The notes: generated from the letters alone by a model not told the origin. A stretch of DNA of 64,000 nucleotides from Gammaproteobacteria bacterium (GCA_003565625.1 PXBD01000032.1:58607-122606), one strand, 5' to 3'; positions 17,799 to 28,396 are shown, counted from the first letter of the stretch. Program-made: numbers and translations.

Positions 17799-20700
17799 AT
17801 GAAGTGCATTGTGAAGACTGCCTGCTTTGTTTTGACTTTGTTGTGGTGTGCGCCAGTGCTCGCCATGCAGATTTTCGTACTCGATCTGGATCAAGGGGAG
17901 ACCCTGACGCTGGATGTGGAGCCGTCCGATACGATCGAAAACATCAAGCAGAAGATCAGTGACAACAGCGAGCCACGAATCGATTCACAGGTGCTGATTT
18001 TCGACGGCAGTATTCTGGAAGATGGTAAGACGCTCTCCGACTACAGCATCCAGAAAGAATCCACGCTCTATTTGCTGATTCGGTCTGCTGACAGGCCGTC
18101 GGCCTGCAGTGAACGGGGCATTGGCGGTGAGATCAGTCTGATTCGCGCCGATGGGCGCAATTACTGCCTGCACCAGTTCACCAAGGTCGGACAGGGTGCG
18201 TTTGCTGTGCTCTGGTCTGAGGCCCTGGCGCTTGAGTATCTGCTTGTCGCTGGTGGGGGTGGAGGGGCAGGCCGCGATATTGGCGGAGGTGGTGGTGGTG
18301 TGGCTTACGGCCAGGATCAGCTTGATCCAAACCATGCCTGGCGTATCCATGTCGGTCAGGGTGGTGATGGTGGCACGGATGTGGCTGGCCACCGTCACGG
18401 CCGGCGTGGAGCAGATTCCCGGCTCGGCGAACTTGTGGTTCTCGGCGGTGGTGGCGGAAGAGGGTGGCAAACCGACAATGACAGCGATGAAGCCGACGGC
18501 GGGTCGGGCGGCGGTGGTGGCGGGCGCACCGGTGAGGAGAGTGGTGATGACCGGTGGGGTATTGACAGTCAGGGCTTGATTGCCGGGGGTACGGCGGCGG
18601 ACGGTCAAGGTTTCGAAGGTGGTGCTGGTTCCCGTCGCTATGCGGATGCATCCGACACTTCATCGCAATTCGATCACTACGGCGGTGCCGGCGGTGGTGG
18701 TGCCGGGGGGGCAGGCAGCGATGCGGAGGATGGAAGGCGCGGTGGTCCGGGTTTCCCCAGTGCCATCCGTGGCCACGAGCAACACTTCCCCGGCGGCGGA
18801 GGTGGTGCAGGTCACCGGACTCATGGTAACCGTAGCCTGGGTTCTGGCGGGCTTGGCGGTGGTGGTGATGCTGGTATCCAGGCGGGCCAGGGCGGCTTGG
18901 CCAATACCGGTGGAGGCGGCGGTGCCAGTCGAAATACCGGATCCAGCGGCGGCCAGGGTGGCTCAGGTGTGGTCCTGGTTCGATACCGTCTGCCGGACGC
19001 GCTGGCGTTCGACGGAGCCAATGACTATATTTTATTCGGAGCGAATTCGCCGCCATATCCCGGTGAAACTTTTACGCTCGAGGCTTGGGTAAAAATTCCG
19101 GCCGGCACCAAGGCCGACTCCAATCCGATCATCGCCTGGGAAAATAGCAGTCCGTCCATCACGCATAACGTCCAGTTCCGTTCGTCCAACGGTAAACTCC
19201 AGTTGGGTCTGGATAATGGCTCATCTTGGTCGCCTGTGACCAGTGCGCAGGATATTGATACGGGCGATTGGGTTCATGTTGCCGTGGTCAGGGCAGGCTC
19301 CAGTGTCACGCTCTATATCGATGGCGAACTGGCTAATGCTGGCAGTACTTTCCATGCTCCCGATGTAGACCAGATGTTCATCGGCCGCTTTGTTGACGAT
19401 GACACTTCCAACCACTTCACAGGACAGATCGGTGAGGTGCGCATCTGGAATACAGCGCGCACTGCCGATCGAATCAGTGAGAACAAGACACGCCAACTTG
19501 TCGGGAATGAGTTTGGCCTCTTAGCCTATTACCGTATTGATGAAAGCCTCGGTAGCGTGCTGAATGATTCGGCTACTGACTACCGGGGCGCCCTGATGGG
19601 TCAGCCGCTTTGGGTTTTTGGTGTGGATCAGGCTGAACCGCTGCCGACCTATGGAGTTGTTTATGAGCCCAATGCCGCGACCACGGGTACTGTCCCGGTC
19701 GACAGCAACGAATACCAGCAGCATGATGCTGTCAATGTGCTTGGTGTTGGTGATTTGGGACGCACCGGGCACAGTTTCGCGGGCTGGAATACGACCGCTG
19801 ACGGCAGCGGCACAACCTATCAGGCGGGCGCGACCTTCCGCATGCCGGATAATAACGTCACCCTGTATGCACTCTGGTCGGCTAACCAGTACACGCTCAG
19901 CTTCAATACTGCCGGTGGCAGTCTGGTAGATTCGATTACCCAGGGCTTTGGTACGTCGATCATGGCGCCGGCCGATCCGGTGCGCGAGGGCTATACCTTT
20001 GCCGGCTGGAACCCGGTGGTTCCGGCCACGATGCCGGCCGAGAACCGGACGCTGACGGCGCAGTGGACGATCAACCAATATGCAATTGAGGTGAGCGCGA
20101 ATCCGGTCGCAGGCGGCAGCGTCAGCGGTGCCGGTGACTACGACTTTGGCACAGAAGTTACGGTGATGGCCGAAGCCAATGAAGGCTACCGCTTCATCAA
20201 CTGGACTGAGGACGGTGTCCAGGTGTCTGCTTATGCCAGCTACAGCTTCAGCCAGCCAGCCAGCGACCGCAGCCTGGTAGCGAACTTCGAACTGATCACG
20301 TATCAGCTGACCGTTGCCAACGGCAGCGGCAGTGGTGCTTATGTTCCGGATACGGTGGTCGACATCACCGCAGACGCACCACCGGAAGGCCAGGTGTTTG
20401 ATGCCTGGAGCGGTGATGTGGCGTTTGTTGCTGATCCGAGCCTGCCCAGCACCACGGTGACCATGCCGGAAAGGGACGTGTCAGTCACTGCAAGCTACAA
20501 GGGACTGCCGGCGCAACTGACCATCTCCGTCCAGCCTGTGGGTGGTCCCAGCGGCCAGGCACTGGCCACGCAGCCGGTGATTGAGATTCTGGACGCGCAG
20601 GGCAACCTGACCGACAGCACGGCAGAGGTGACTGTGGAGTTGTTCAGTGGCGCGAACGGAACGCTGGCCGGTACCGTGAGCGCAGAGGCGGTCGATGGTG

Positions 20701-23264
20701 TGGCCAGTTTTAGCGATCTGACCCTGGCTGGCACGGTGGGAACGGACTACGTGCTGCGCTTTACCTCGCCTGAACTGACGTCAGTCGACTCTGCCAATGT
20801 GAACGTGACACCGGGAACGGGCAGCCAGCTGGCAATAGCCACCCAACCCTCGTCCCCGGCCAGCAATGACCAGGTCTTTGCCACCCAGCCGGTGATCCAG
20901 CTGCAGGATGCACAGGGCAATGCGGTGGCGAGTGCGGACATTACCGTCAGCGTTGACTTTGCCACCGGCGAGTTCCTGAAGACGGGAGAGCTTGGGGGCA
21001 ACAACGAAGTCGTTACCGACAGCCAGGGCCGGGCCGTGTTTACCGACCTGAAGATCACCGGTGAGATCGGTCCACGCCAGCTGGTGTTCAGCAGCACCGG
21101 TTTGGGCACCGTGACCAGCAACACGATTGATCTGATGGCCGGCGATGCCCATGCTCTGCGCATCGTGCGCCAGCCCTCCAGCCAGGTACAAAACGATGTG
21201 GCATTCGTTGAACAGCCGCAGATCCAGATTGTGGATGTCAGCAACAATGCGGTCGCCGATGCCGATGTCGAGATCACGGTCAGTCTGGCCTCGGGTGATG
21301 CCGGAGCAGAACTCAAGGGCGCACCGAGTGCGACAACCGACGAGAACGGCCTGGCCGAGTTCACCGACCTGGTGATCGAAGGTCCGGAGGGTGATTACAC
21401 CCTGTCGTTTGCGGCGCCGGAACTGACCGGGGTGAGTTCGCAGACCGTCACGGTCAATGCCGGACCACCAACCACCTTGTTCATTGCCACCCAGCCGCCG
21501 ACCAGTGCGCATAACGACAAACCGTTCGAGCCGCAGCCGATAATCCAGTTGCGCGACAGTGCGGGCAATGATGCACAGGTAGCCGATGTGGCCGTGACCG
21601 TGGCGATTGCCTCGGGCAGCAGCGAGCTGCGCGGCACGCTGACGGTCGAGACCAACGAGGACGGTCAGGCGATCTTCACCGACCTGCTGATCTTCGGCAC
21701 CGTGGGTACGCGCACGCTGAGCTTTACTGCCGATGGCTACGCCTCGGTGACGTCTGGCCCGATCGAGCTGGAGTGTGGGGCCTGCGACAGCCTGACGATT
21801 GTGATCCAGCCGGCGGATACCCCCAGCGGCCAGCCGTTCCTGGTGGCACCCGTGGTAGAGCGGCGTGACTCTGCCGGTAACCCGACGTTTACTGCGCGCA
21901 GGATCTCCGTTGCCATTGCTTCAGGTAGCGGCACTTTGTCGGGGACCACCACGGTGGATTCGGAAGATGGTCAAGCGCTTTTCGATGACCTGAGCATTGC
22001 CGGTACGGCCGGCCCCTACACGCTGACCTTTACCAGCGAAGACTTGAGCAGCGCGACCTCGGACGAGTTCCAGGTCCTGCCCGTGCGGCAGATTGGCGGT
22101 GATGTGACGGGCCTGGCCGCCAACGGTCTGGTGCTGCAGCTGAACGGTGCCAACGACCTGGCGGTTCCTGCCAACGGTAGTTTCCAGTTCACCCAGCGCG
22201 TCGCGCAGGGCAGCACCTATCAGGTCACAGTCAGCCAGCAACCGAACCAACAGATCTGCACAGTCATGCCGGACACTGCCGAACCTGCGGGTGAAGACGA
22301 CATCCTGGATGTCCAGATCCAGTGCGTGACCGACTCCGAGGCCACCACCTACCTGCTGGCCGGTGACGTCAGCGGTCTGGCGGCCAGTGGCCTGGTGCTG
22401 TTCAACAACGGCGGTGATGCCTTGCCGATCTCGGCCAACGGTGCGTTTGTGTTTGACCCGGCCTACGTTGCCGGAACCACCTATGCCGTGACCGTGGGCG
22501 AGCAACCGATCGGTCAGACCTGCACGATTGATAACGCCAGCGGCACGCTCAGCGCCGATATCACCTCGGTTGCAGTGACTTGTTCCACCGACTTGGGCGT
22601 CGCGACCCGCACCATCGGCGGCACGCTGAGCGATCTGCAGGACGGCAGCGTGGTGCTGAGCCTGAACGACGGCTTTGACGAGTTGCCGCTGTCGGCCAAC
22701 GGCGGATTCAGCTTTGCCGAAGGCCTGACCGAAGGCAGCAGCTACCAGGTCAGCGTGGCCACCCAGCCTGAAGGCCAGTTGTGCCTGGTCGACAACGGGA
22801 GTGGCGTGCTCGGTGCCAGCGACATCAGCAACGTGGCGGTCACCTGCCAGACGGTCGAAGGCTTCTTCGTGGTCTCGGCCATCGCCGGAGCCAACGGCAG
22901 CCTGGTCAGTGATCCAGTCTTGGTCGTGGCCCAGAACACCACGGCCAGCTTCACTGTCGAAGCCGACACCGGCTACAGCCCGGCTGCGCCGACGGGTAGC
23001 TGCCCGGCCGGCAGCTTTGACGGCAACGTCTGGACCACCGGAGCAATCACGGCCGACTGCAGCTTGAATTTCGCCTTCAACCTGATCACCTATCAGCTGA
23101 CCGTGACCAACGGCAGCGGCAGCGGTGACTTTACGCCTGGCACGGTGGTCAACATCGGCGCGGCCGCGCCGCCGGAAGGCCAGGTGTTTGATGCCTGGAC
23201 AGGTGATGTGGCGTTCGTGGCGGATGCGAACCTGCCCAACACCACCGGTGACCATGCCGGCTGA
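17799..23264 (+). CDS. Giant mosaic surface protein with N-terminal ubiquitin-like domain (N-terminal part, frameshifted)
   Basis: This frame encodes 1821 aa. A signal peptide (1-22, ending VLA) is followed at once by a ubiquitin-like domain (23-95) starting MQIFV, with [15 protein letters not shown] and IQKESTL, and no diglycine tail. Next are a Gly-rich domain (about 146-398), a LamG/concanavalin-like domain (402-606, with LEAWVKI and GEVRIWN), InlB/Listeria-Bacteroides-type repeats (618-900, FAGWN), about five Ig-like/invasin-type repeats (903-1429, each with QP and DAQGN-like motifs) and three GLxANGLVL repeats (1431-1684). A further InlB-type unit follows, cut by a frameshift. An in-frame TGA just before ATG 17799 fixes the earliest start. 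It is probably a secreted or surface-bound adhesin-like protein. The frame ends early at 23264, but homology continues in the next frame. Confidence 0.85.
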   Translation: MKCIVKTACFVLTLLWCAPVLAMQIFVLDLDQGETLTLDVEPSDTIENIKQKISDNSEPRIDSQVLIFDGSILEDGKTLSDYSIQKESTLYLLIRSADRPSACSERGIGGEISLIRADGRNYCLHQFTKVGQGAFAVLWSEALALEYLLVAGGGGGAGRDIGGGGGGVAYGQDQLDPNHAWRIHVGQGGDGGTDVAGHRHGRRGADSRLGELVVLGGGGGRGWQTDNDSDEADGGSGGGGGGRTGEESGDDRWGIDSQGLIAGGTAADGQGFEGGAGSRRYADASDTSSQFDHYGGAGGGGAGGAGSDAEDGRRGGPGFPSAIRGHEQHFPGGGGGAGHRTHGNRSLGSGGLGGGGDAGIQAGQGGLANTGGGGGASRNTGSSGGQGGSGVVLVRYRLPDALAFDGANDYILFGANSPPYPGETFTLEAWVKIPAGTKADSNPIIAWENSSPSITHNVQFRSSNGKLQLGLDNGSSWSPVTSAQDIDTGDWVHVAVVRAGSSVTLYIDGELANAGSTFHAPDVDQMFIGRFVDDDTSNHFTGQIGEVRIWNTARTADRISENKTRQLVGNEFGLLAYYRIDESLGSVLNDSATDYRGALMGQPLWVFGVDQAEPLPTYGVVYEPNAATTGTVPVDSNEYQQHDAVNVLGVGDLGRTGHSFAGWNTTADGSGTTYQAGATFRMPDNNVTLYALWSANQYTLSFNTAGGSLVDSITQGFGTSIMAPADPVREGYTFAGWNPVVPATMPAENRTLTAQWTINQYAIEVSANPVAGGSVSGAGDYDFGTEVTVMAEANEGYRFINWTEDGVQVSAYASYSFSQPASDRSLVANFELITYQLTVANGSGSGAYVPDTVVDITADAPPEGQVFDAWSGDVAFVADPSLPSTTVTMPERDVSVTASYKGLPAQLTISVQPVGGPSGQALATQPVIEILDAQGNLTDSTAEVTVELFSGANGTLAGTVSAEAVDGVASFSDLTLAGTVGTDYVLRFTSPELTSVDSANVNVTPGTGSQLAIATQPSSPASNDQVFATQPVIQLQDAQGNAVASADITVSVDFATGEFLKTGELGGNNEVVTDSQGRAVFTDLKITGEIGPRQLVFSSTGLGTVTSNTIDLMAGDAHALRIVRQPSSQVQNDVAFVEQPQIQIVDVSNNAVADADVEITVSLASGDAGAELKGAPSATTDENGLAEFTDLVIEGPEGDYTLSFAAPELTGVSSQTVTVNAGPPTTLFIATQPPTSAHNDKPFEPQPIIQLRDSAGNDAQVADVAVTVAIASGSSELRGTLTVETNEDGQAIFTDLLIFGTVGTRTLSFTADGYASVTSGPIELECGACDSLTIVIQPADTPSGQPFLVAPVVERRDSAGNPTFTARRISVAIASGSGTLSGTTTVDSEDGQALFDDLSIAGTAGPYTLTFTSEDLSSATSDEFQVLPVRQIGGDVTGLAANGLVLQLNGANDLAVPANGSFQFTQRVAQGSTYQVTVSQQPNQQICTVMPDTAEPAGEDDILDVQIQCVTDSEATTYLLAGDVSGLAASGLVLFNNGGDALPISANGAFVFDPAYVAGTTYAVTVGEQPIGQTCTIDNASGTLSADITSVAVTCSTDLGVATRTIGGTLSDLQDGSVVLSLNDGFDELPLSANGGFSFAEGLTEGSSYQVSVATQPEGQLCLVDNGSGVLGASDISNVAVTCQTVEGFFVVSAIAGANGSLVSDPVLVVAQNTTASFTVEADTGYSPAAPTGSCPAGSFDGNVWTTGAITADCSLNFAFNLITYQLTVTNGSGSGDFTPGTVVNIGAAAPPEGQVFDAWTGDVAFVADANLPNTTGDHAG
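20301..20500 (+). repeat. InlB-type repeat unit, related to 23091-23290
   Basis: This ~200-bp unit, beginning TATCAGCTGACCGT, is a near copy of the unit at 23091. The two share long identical runs, including GGAAGGCCAGGTGTTTGATG. This copy reads ACCACGGTGACC where the later copy has one extra C, which locates the frameshift. The 2.8-kb separation suggests duplication within the gene. Confidence 0.8.
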
Positions 23265-24960
23265 AGACATCAGCCTGACGGCGACCTACAAGCCGCGTGC
23301 TGAGCAGACCTTTGCCCTGAACGTGCTCAATGGGTCCGGCAGCGGCCAGTACTTCGCCGGAACCCAGGTGACCATCGTGGCTGCGTCCGCGCCTGAAGGC
23401 CAGGTGTTCGACCGCTGGACGGGCGATGTGGGTTTTGTGGCCAGCGCCGACCTGCCGACCACCGATGTGACGATGCCCGAAGCGTCGGTGACGGTGGAGG
23501 CGGCCTACAAGGATGCTCCAGTCGAGACCTTTGCCCTGACCGTCAACTCCGGCAGCGGCAGCGGCGAGTACCGTGCCGGTCGCGCGGTCAGCATTGCCGC
23601 TGATCCGGCCCCCGATGGCCAGGTATTTGATCGCTGGACCGGTGATACAGCACACGTCGAGACGCCGTTGAGCCCCAACACTACGGTAGTGATGCCCTCG
23701 GCCGATGTGGCGGTGACGGCGACCTACAAGAACCGGCCGGTGGAGAACTTCGAGTTGACGATGGGTTTCGGCAGCGGCAGCGGCAGCTACCCGGCCGGCC
23801 AATCGGTGACGATTGCCGCCAACCCGGCACCGGACGGCCAGGTGTTCGACCGCTGGCGTGGCCAGACCGGGTTCCTGACCAACCCCAATGCGCCGAACAC
23901 CGAAGTGGTGATGCCGTCGGAGTCTGTGTCGGTGACAGCCAGCTACCGCGAGCGTCCGGCTGAGACCTTCGCCTTGAGCGTGACCTCAGGCACCGGCAGC
24001 GGCGACTACGAAGCCGGCGAGGTGATCAGCATTGCCGCCGAACCGGCCGAGGACGGCCAGGTGTTTGTGCGCTGGAGCGGTCAGACCGCCCAGGTGGCCA
24101 ACGTCAACCTGCCCAACACCACGCTGAGCATGCCGGCCGCGGATGTGAGCGTCAGCGCGCTCTACGAAGCCATCGACGACGACGAGACCGAACCAGAGCG
24201 CCGCACCCTGACCGTGGTCGACGGCACCGGGGATGGCGACTACCGAGCCGGGCGCGTGGTGCTGATTGCCGCTGATGTGCGCGAGGGCGAGATCTTTGAT
24301 CGCTGGGTGGGCCAGACCGCTGGGGTCAACAACGTCAACATCCCCAACACCACGCTGGTGATGCCGGATGCGAATGTGACGGTGACGGCCACGTTCAAGC
24401 CGGATCCGGAGCTGCAGTTCCGCCTGCGCCAGCAAGCCCGCCTCCCGGTGTCCGAGACCTCACAGACCGAGTCCGGCAAGAGTGACCCGGTCGCGGGTCT
24501 GCAGATCTTTGCGCCGCGCGCCAGCCGCGAAGAGACGTCGTTGCTTGACGAGCGCAATGTGCCTGCTGGGCGGATCGTGCGCCTGACTGCACCCGAGGCA
24601 CCGGCCGGCTTTGTGTTCGACAAATGGGTGGGCCAGACCACGCATGTGGACAACATCCACGAGGCCAGTACCTTCCTGTACATGCCGACCGATGAGGTGG
24701 ACATCACCGCAACTTACCGAGCCCAGGTCACTGCCCAGCCGCTGACGGTGGAGTCGGGTACGGGTAGTGGCGAGTACCTGCCCGGGACCGAAGTGACGAT
24801 CTCGGCCAATGCGCCCGACGCTGGCTTTGTGTTCGAACGCTGGGAGGGCCAGACCGCCCAAATGGCCAATGTCAACCGTCCGAGCACGACGCTGCGTATG
24901 CCGCAGACTTCGGTGCGGGTGCGGGCGGTGTACCGCGATAAGCCGGAGGCTCCCTTCCGG
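23091..24960 (+). repeat. Tandem array of ~215-bp units encoding SGSG...GQVFDRW repeats
   Basis: About nine units of roughly 70 codons follow one another. Each runs SGSGxYxAG, then a beta-strand segment, then PxGQVFDRWxGxT, xNTTVxMPxxxVxVTAxYK. The first is broken by the frameshift, the sixth carries a divergent insertion, and the last units are most diverged. The units are of the bacterial InlB B-repeat type, which forms extended rods in surface proteins. Confidence 0.85.
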
Positions 24961-25689
24961 CTGACCGTGCGCGGCAACGACAGTGTGCAGGATGTTATGG
25001 CCGGAGAGACGGTAACCATCACCAGTGCCACGCCGGGTCCGGACGAAGTGTTCGCGCGCTGGACGGGTCAGGTGGGTACGGTAGACGACATCTTTGCCGC
25101 GCAGACCGCGCTCTATATGCCGGCTACGGAAGTGACGGTTCAGGCCACCTTCGCCACCCTCTACACGGTCACTGCGGGTGTGGATGGTGACGGTGGCACG
25201 CTCAGCCCGGCCAGCCAGGAGGTGGTGGACGGCGAACGAGCCGAAATCACGCTGACGCCGAACGATGGCTGGATCGTTGATGAGGTGACGGGTTGCGGCC
25301 AGGGCGGCAGCTTGAGCGGCACCATCTGGACGACCGGCCAGATCAGCGCGGACTGCGCCCTGACGGTTCGGTTCACCCGCCAGTTCGAAGTCAGCCCTGC
25401 TGGCTCGGGATCGGTCAGCTGCGAGGTGGACGGCGATCAAACGATCTGCACGGCGACGCCGATGCCGGGCTTTGCCTTTGTTGAGTGGACCAACTGCCCG
25501 GGTATCGTGCAGGGCAATGCCTGCGTGCTGGAAGGCGCAGACGCAACGGTGCAGCTGGGGGCCCGGTTCGAGCGTTCGGATGGCGCACCCATCCCGGTCC
25601 CGGTCAACCCCCCGCTGTTCCTGCTGCTGCTGGTGTTGCTGACCTTCGGTATGGGCGCAGTTGCGCTGGGCTGGCGGCGGGTTGGTTGA
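23254..25689 (+). CDS. Giant mosaic surface protein, C-terminal part after the frameshift
   Basis: This is the continuation, in the +1 frame, of the protein starting at 17799. Read as one gene with the extra base removed it would be about 2629 aa. The first in-frame ATG after the break (23254) falls inside a repeat, has no credible ribosome site and no signal peptide, so this is not an independent gene. It carries the main array of SGSG/GQVFDRW repeats, two further cysteine-containing repeat domains, and a C-terminus with PVPVNPP followed by a ~22-residue hydrophobic segment and WRRVG. That tail resembles protein-sorting or anchoring signals of the PEP-CTERM/IPTL type in plan, though I cannot assign the class. 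Confidence 0.75.
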   Translation: MPAEDISLTATYKPRAEQTFALNVLNGSGSGQYFAGTQVTIVAASAPEGQVFDRWTGDVGFVASADLPTTDVTMPEASVTVEAAYKDAPVETFALTVNSGSGSGEYRAGRAVSIAADPAPDGQVFDRWTGDTAHVETPLSPNTTVVMPSADVAVTATYKNRPVENFELTMGFGSGSGSYPAGQSVTIAANPAPDGQVFDRWRGQTGFLTNPNAPNTEVVMPSESVSVTASYRERPAETFALSVTSGTGSGDYEAGEVISIAAEPAEDGQVFVRWSGQTAQVANVNLPNTTLSMPAADVSVSALYEAIDDDETEPERRTLTVVDGTGDGDYRAGRVVLIAADVREGEIFDRWVGQTAGVNNVNIPNTTLVMPDANVTVTATFKPDPELQFRLRQQARLPVSETSQTESGKSDPVAGLQIFAPRASREETSLLDERNVPAGRIVRLTAPEAPAGFVFDKWVGQTTHVDNIHEASTFLYMPTDEVDITATYRAQVTAQPLTVESGTGSGEYLPGTEVTISANAPDAGFVFERWEGQTAQMANVNRPSTTLRMPQTSVRVRAVYRDKPEAPFRLTVRGNDSVQDVMAGETVTITSATPGPDEVFARWTGQVGTVDDIFAAQTALYMPATEVTVQATFATLYTVTAGVDGDGGTLSPASQEVVDGERAEITLTPNDGWIVDEVTGCGQGGSLSGTIWTTGQISADCALTVRFTRQFEVSPAGSGSVSCEVDGDQTICTATPMPGFAFVEWTNCPGIVQGNACVLEGADATVQLGARFERSDGAPIPVPVNPPLFLLLLVLLTFGMGAVALGWRRVG

Positions 25690-25715
25690 TCCGGAGGGAG
25701 AGGAGGGCCGTGGAG

Positions 25716-25744
25716 GCCAGCGGAGAAATTCCGCTGGCTTTTGC
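25716..25744 (+). terminator. Rho-independent terminator after the mosaic gene
   Basis: The perfect 9-bp stem GCCAGCGGA/TCCGCTGGC (25716-25724 and 25730-25738) has a 5-nt loop and is followed by TTTT. It lies 27 bp after the stop of the giant gene. Confidence 0.75.
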
Positions 25745-25757
25745 GGTAACAGTGGGA

Positions 25758-25888
25758 TACAATCGACATTGCCTGTAGATAATGGCAGTGAGAGTTCAGG
25801 TCGTTTCCCTCCCCGGTTTACCTCCGAAAACCCCCTTCATCGTCTGCAAGCACTTTTCTTTTTTGCATTTCACAAGGTAGTTAGAAAC
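25758..25888 (+). promoter_or_regulatory. Candidate promoter and long leader of the cold-shock gene
   Basis: A good -10, TACAAT (25758-25763), lies just after the terminator; no convincing -35 is seen at normal spacing. Initiation near 25770 would give a leader of about 119 nt before the ATG. Long structured leaders are known to control cspA-type mRNAs by temperature; that this one does so is inference. Confidence 0.45.
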
Positions 25889-26092
25889 ATGGCAACAGGT
25901 TCCGTCAAGTGGTTTAACGAGGCGAAGGGTTTTGGTTTCATCAGTCAGGACGATGGTGGCAAGGACGTATTCGTACATTTCAGCGCCATCTCCGGCTCCG
26001 GATTCAAGACGCTGGCCGAAGGCCAGAAGGTCGAATTAGACATTCAGGACGGCCCCAAGGGCCCCCAGGCAGCCAACGTACAACCTGCCTGA
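25889..26092 (+). CDS. Cold-shock domain protein (CspA family)
   Basis: This 67-aa single cold-shock domain binds single-stranded RNA or DNA as an RNA chaperone. RNP1 (KGFGFI, residues 13-18) and RNP2 (DVFVHF, 26-31) are intact. The length is that of CspA proteins. It stands alone between a terminator upstream and a strong terminator downstream, with a leader of over 100 nt. Which paralogue it is cannot be told from sequence, so no specific symbol is given. Confidence 0.95.
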   Translation: MATGSVKWFNEAKGFGFISQDDGGKDVFVHFSAISGSGFKTLAEGQKVELDIQDGPKGPQAANVQPA

Positions 26093-26120
26093 ACGTCCTT
26101 TTCTCCCCTGGAGAAGATAA

Positions 26121-26146
26121 AAACCCCGCCTTGAGCGGGGTTTTTT
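26121..26146 (+). terminator. Rho-independent terminator of the cold-shock gene
   Basis: The stem CCCCGC/GCGGGG (26124-26129 and 26135-26140) with a 5-nt loop is followed by six T residues. The upstream A run makes it potentially bidirectional. Confidence 0.93.
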
Positions 26147-26239
26147 GATCTGGGTCGGGTTTCGGCGTCGACGAGGTGTCTACACTCGGTCATCAGAACC
26201 ACCGTTTATCGATGACCAACCTCATTACCCGGAACCGAA

Positions 26240-26923
26240 ATGACTGAAGACAACGCGCGAATCGATTGCCCGCTGGACCCGCCGCTGAGCGCGGAAGAGG
26301 CGCGCGTTCTCGGCTGCCTGATCGAGAAGGAAGCCACCACGCCTGAAGCCTACCCGCTGACCCAGAATGCCTGCGTCACGGCCTCCAACCAGAAAACCAG
26401 CCGCTATCCGGTGATGAAACTCGATCCCGGGCGCGTCGGCCAGGCTTTGCGCCAGCTCGAGCAGCGCGGCCTGGTGCGCAGTGAATTTGGATCCCGGGCA
26501 ACGCGCTATGCGCACCGGGCAGACAGTCCGCTGGAGCTTACGCCGCCACAGCGAGCGTTGGTGGGCCTGTTGCTGCTGCGCGGGCCGCAGACCCTGGCCG
26601 AGCTGCTGGCGCGCAGTGAGCGTCTGCACCGCTTCGACGATCTCGATGAGGTGCGCTTCAGCCTGGAGCGCCTGGCCGGTCGCGAGCCGGCGCTGGTGGT
26701 TCTCATTCCCCGCGGCCCGGGCCAGCGCGAGGACCGCTATGCCCATACCCTGACCGGCCGCATTGAAGCGCCGGCCCCGGCCTCTGCTCATCAGGCCTCG
26801 ACCTCCGACCCGGCCGCCAGCGCCGAGATGGAAGGTCGGGTTTCGGCCCTGGAAGAGCGTGTGGCGGCCCTCGAGGCCGGCATCAAGATGCTGTTACCTG
26901 GCGGTCTGCCGGCTTCAGACTGA
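26240..26923 (+). CDS. yceH: YceH/UPF0502 (DUF480) family protein
   Basis: This 227-aa protein has the two winged-helix domains of the YceH family. Signatures are LSAEEARVLGCLIEKEATTP, YPLTQNAC and CNQK-like ASNQKTSR in the first half and LLLRGPQTLAEL in the second. A C-terminal extension ends in a short coiled coil (MEGRVSALEERVAALE). The function is not established; the fold suggests DNA binding. It overlaps the convergent lipoprotein gene by 9 bp at the 3' end. Confidence 0.92.
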   Translation: MTEDNARIDCPLDPPLSAEEARVLGCLIEKEATTPEAYPLTQNACVTASNQKTSRYPVMKLDPGRVGQALRQLEQRGLVRSEFGSRATRYAHRADSPLELTPPQRALVGLLLLRGPQTLAELLARSERLHRFDDLDEVRFSLERLAGREPALVVLIPRGPGQREDRYAHTLTGRIEAPAPASAHQASTSDPAASAEMEGRVSALEERVAALEAGIKMLLPGGLPASD

Positions 26924-27802
26924 ATCGGCAGCCGCCAGCAGTTCCGGCGGGGCCTCTCCCCGGCAACTCAGGCGCTCGAAATCCCGCTGCAGCCGGTACA
27001 GACGTGCCGACAGGCGGGTGCGATGACGCTCGTCGGCCAGGCGCAAGACATCGTCGAGGGCGGCCAGGGTCAACTCGCGGTTCCCTTCCATGACCTGCCG
27101 GTAGTCGTCGGACCAGGCCGATGCCGGCTGCAGCAGGGCGGTAAGCTCGGTGGTCAGGAATAGCCGGTCACTGCGCCGGGCCAGGGTTTCGGCCAGCCGC
27201 TCCTGCCAATACAGACGTTGACGCAGCTGATAGGGTTCGGTTGCTGTTACCGAGTGGGTCCAGACCGCCAGGCGCTCGCGCTGGTCGCGGTTCATTCGCC
27301 CCATCGCTCGGCGCAAATTGCGCTCCATCGAGGCCAGACGCTCGTCGGCCAGCTCGTCCAGGCTGGCGGTCTCGACCGCTTGGCGCACCTCGTCGGTGCG
27401 CTCGTCAAAAGCGGCCAGTAATTGCTCGACCTGATCGTCGTCCAGCGAGGCGGCCAGTTCCACCAGCGCGGGCAGAAGACGGTCGGTCATCACCCGGCCA
27501 AAGCCGACCATGGTCTCGCCGTGCCAGGCCATGCGGTCGCGGTCCAGACGCCAGGCCAGCAAATCCATGCGTACCTCTTCAATCCAGCCCTGGTACTCGG
27601 GCAGCTGGGTGGCGCAGTGCCAGTCCAGCAGTTCCTCCAGCAACTGACCCAGGCGCTCGCGCTGATCGGCATGTAAATCCACCTGCTGGTTGACCCAGCG
27701 CTGGGTCAGCCAGTCGAGGTTGTTGTAGGCCGTGCGCACGCCGCAGCCGCTCAAGGCAAGCAGCAGCGCAATCAGCGTTATGGCGCGAAGAAAACGTTTC
27801 AT
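26915..27802 (-). CDS. DUF6279-type lipoprotein
   Basis: This 295-aa protein has a lipoprotein signal peptide ending LALSGC (Cys20) followed by VRTAYNNLDWL, the usual opening of the DUF6279 lipoproteins. The remainder is helical and charged, with repeated heptad-like Leu patterns and WHCATQLPEYQ. It is expected to be anchored in a membrane of the envelope. The function is unknown. I chose ATG 27802, which places the lipobox correctly; the frame is open for 55 more codons upstream. A second lipoprotein gene lies 40 bp upstream in the same direction. Confidence 0.85.
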   Translation of the reverse strand: MKRFLRAITLIALLLALSGCGVRTAYNNLDWLTQRWVNQQVDLHADQRERLGQLLEELLDWHCATQLPEYQGWIEEVRMDLLAWRLDRDRMAWHGETMVGFGRVMTDRLLPALVELAASLDDDQVEQLLAAFDERTDEVRQAVETASLDELADERLASMERNLRRAMGRMNRDQRERLAVWTHSVTATEPYQLRQRLYWQERLAETLARRSDRLFLTTELTALLQPASAWSDDYRQVMEGNRELTLAALDDVLRLADERHRTRLSARLYRLQRDFERLSCRGEAPPELLAAADSV

Positions 27803-27842
27803 CGAAGACGAGGTTACGCCTGGCCCCGCCAATGGGATGTCG

Positions 27843-28301
27843 TCAGAAGCTGGCGCGTCCGTCGTCGACGGGGGCGCGGCGGCGCTCGTCCGGGCACCAG
27901 AATGGATCCCCATCGCGGCCGGCATGGTAGTGGTACTGCTCGCCTGCGGCCCGCAGCACCAGCGCAAAGCCCTCGACCAGGGCCTGGGTGTAGAACCGAT
28001 CGGGCTGCGGACAGCCGAGTGAGCCGTCAGGCCAGGTCACGGCCCGGGCGCTTTGGACATCAACTGCGCCTGGATCGATCCCCAATCTCTCGGCCAGGTC
28101 GGCGACGGCAATGTCCGTGGCCCGATCCAGCGGCGTGTCGGAAGTCCGGGGCATGGGCGAGGTCTCGTGGTCGGCGGGCTCGGGGTCTGCCGCGGGCGGC
28201 GGGGCGCAGGCGGCCAGCACGCACAGCAGTGCGGCTGCCACCACCCAGCGCAGCCTTGCGGGCGTTTTGAGCCGATGTTGCCACGGTGCAGTATTTGCCA
28301 T
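27843..28301 (-). CDS. Small lipoprotein of unknown function
   Basis: This 152-aa protein has a lipobox LAAC near residue 32 and a proline-rich linker. A compact domain then carries SLGCPQPDRFYTQALVEGF and YHYHAGRDGDPFWC, a conserved motif set in small secreted proteins of many bacteria. The paired cysteines in GCPQP and FWCP may form a disulfide. No function is known to me. ATG 28301 gives the correct signal peptide. It is probably co-transcribed with the DUF6279-type gene. Confidence 0.75.
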   Translation of the reverse strand: MANTAPWQHRLKTPARLRWVVAAALLCVLAACAPPPAADPEPADHETSPMPRTSDTPLDRATDIAVADLAERLGIDPGAVDVQSARAVTWPDGSLGCPQPDRFYTQALVEGFALVLRAAGEQYHYHAGRDGDPFWCPDERRRAPVDDGRASF

Positions 28302-28396
28302 CCCGCGTAGTGTACTTTGATCGGCGCGATACCGTGCCTGCGTCACGCCGGGTGTGCGAGCATGCCAATCCAATTCTCACTGACGGAGGGCCGATC

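Noticed and set aside
17339..17866. 175-aa minus-strand frame over the VapC remnant and the giant gene start
   Set aside because: It is in a different frame from the VapC homology and lacks any recognisable sequence.
17865..18085. Possibility that the ubiquitin-like domain is a conjugated modifier
   Set aside because: There is no C-terminal diglycine, the domain continues into a long fused protein, and no E1, E2 or JAB-peptidase gene is nearby.
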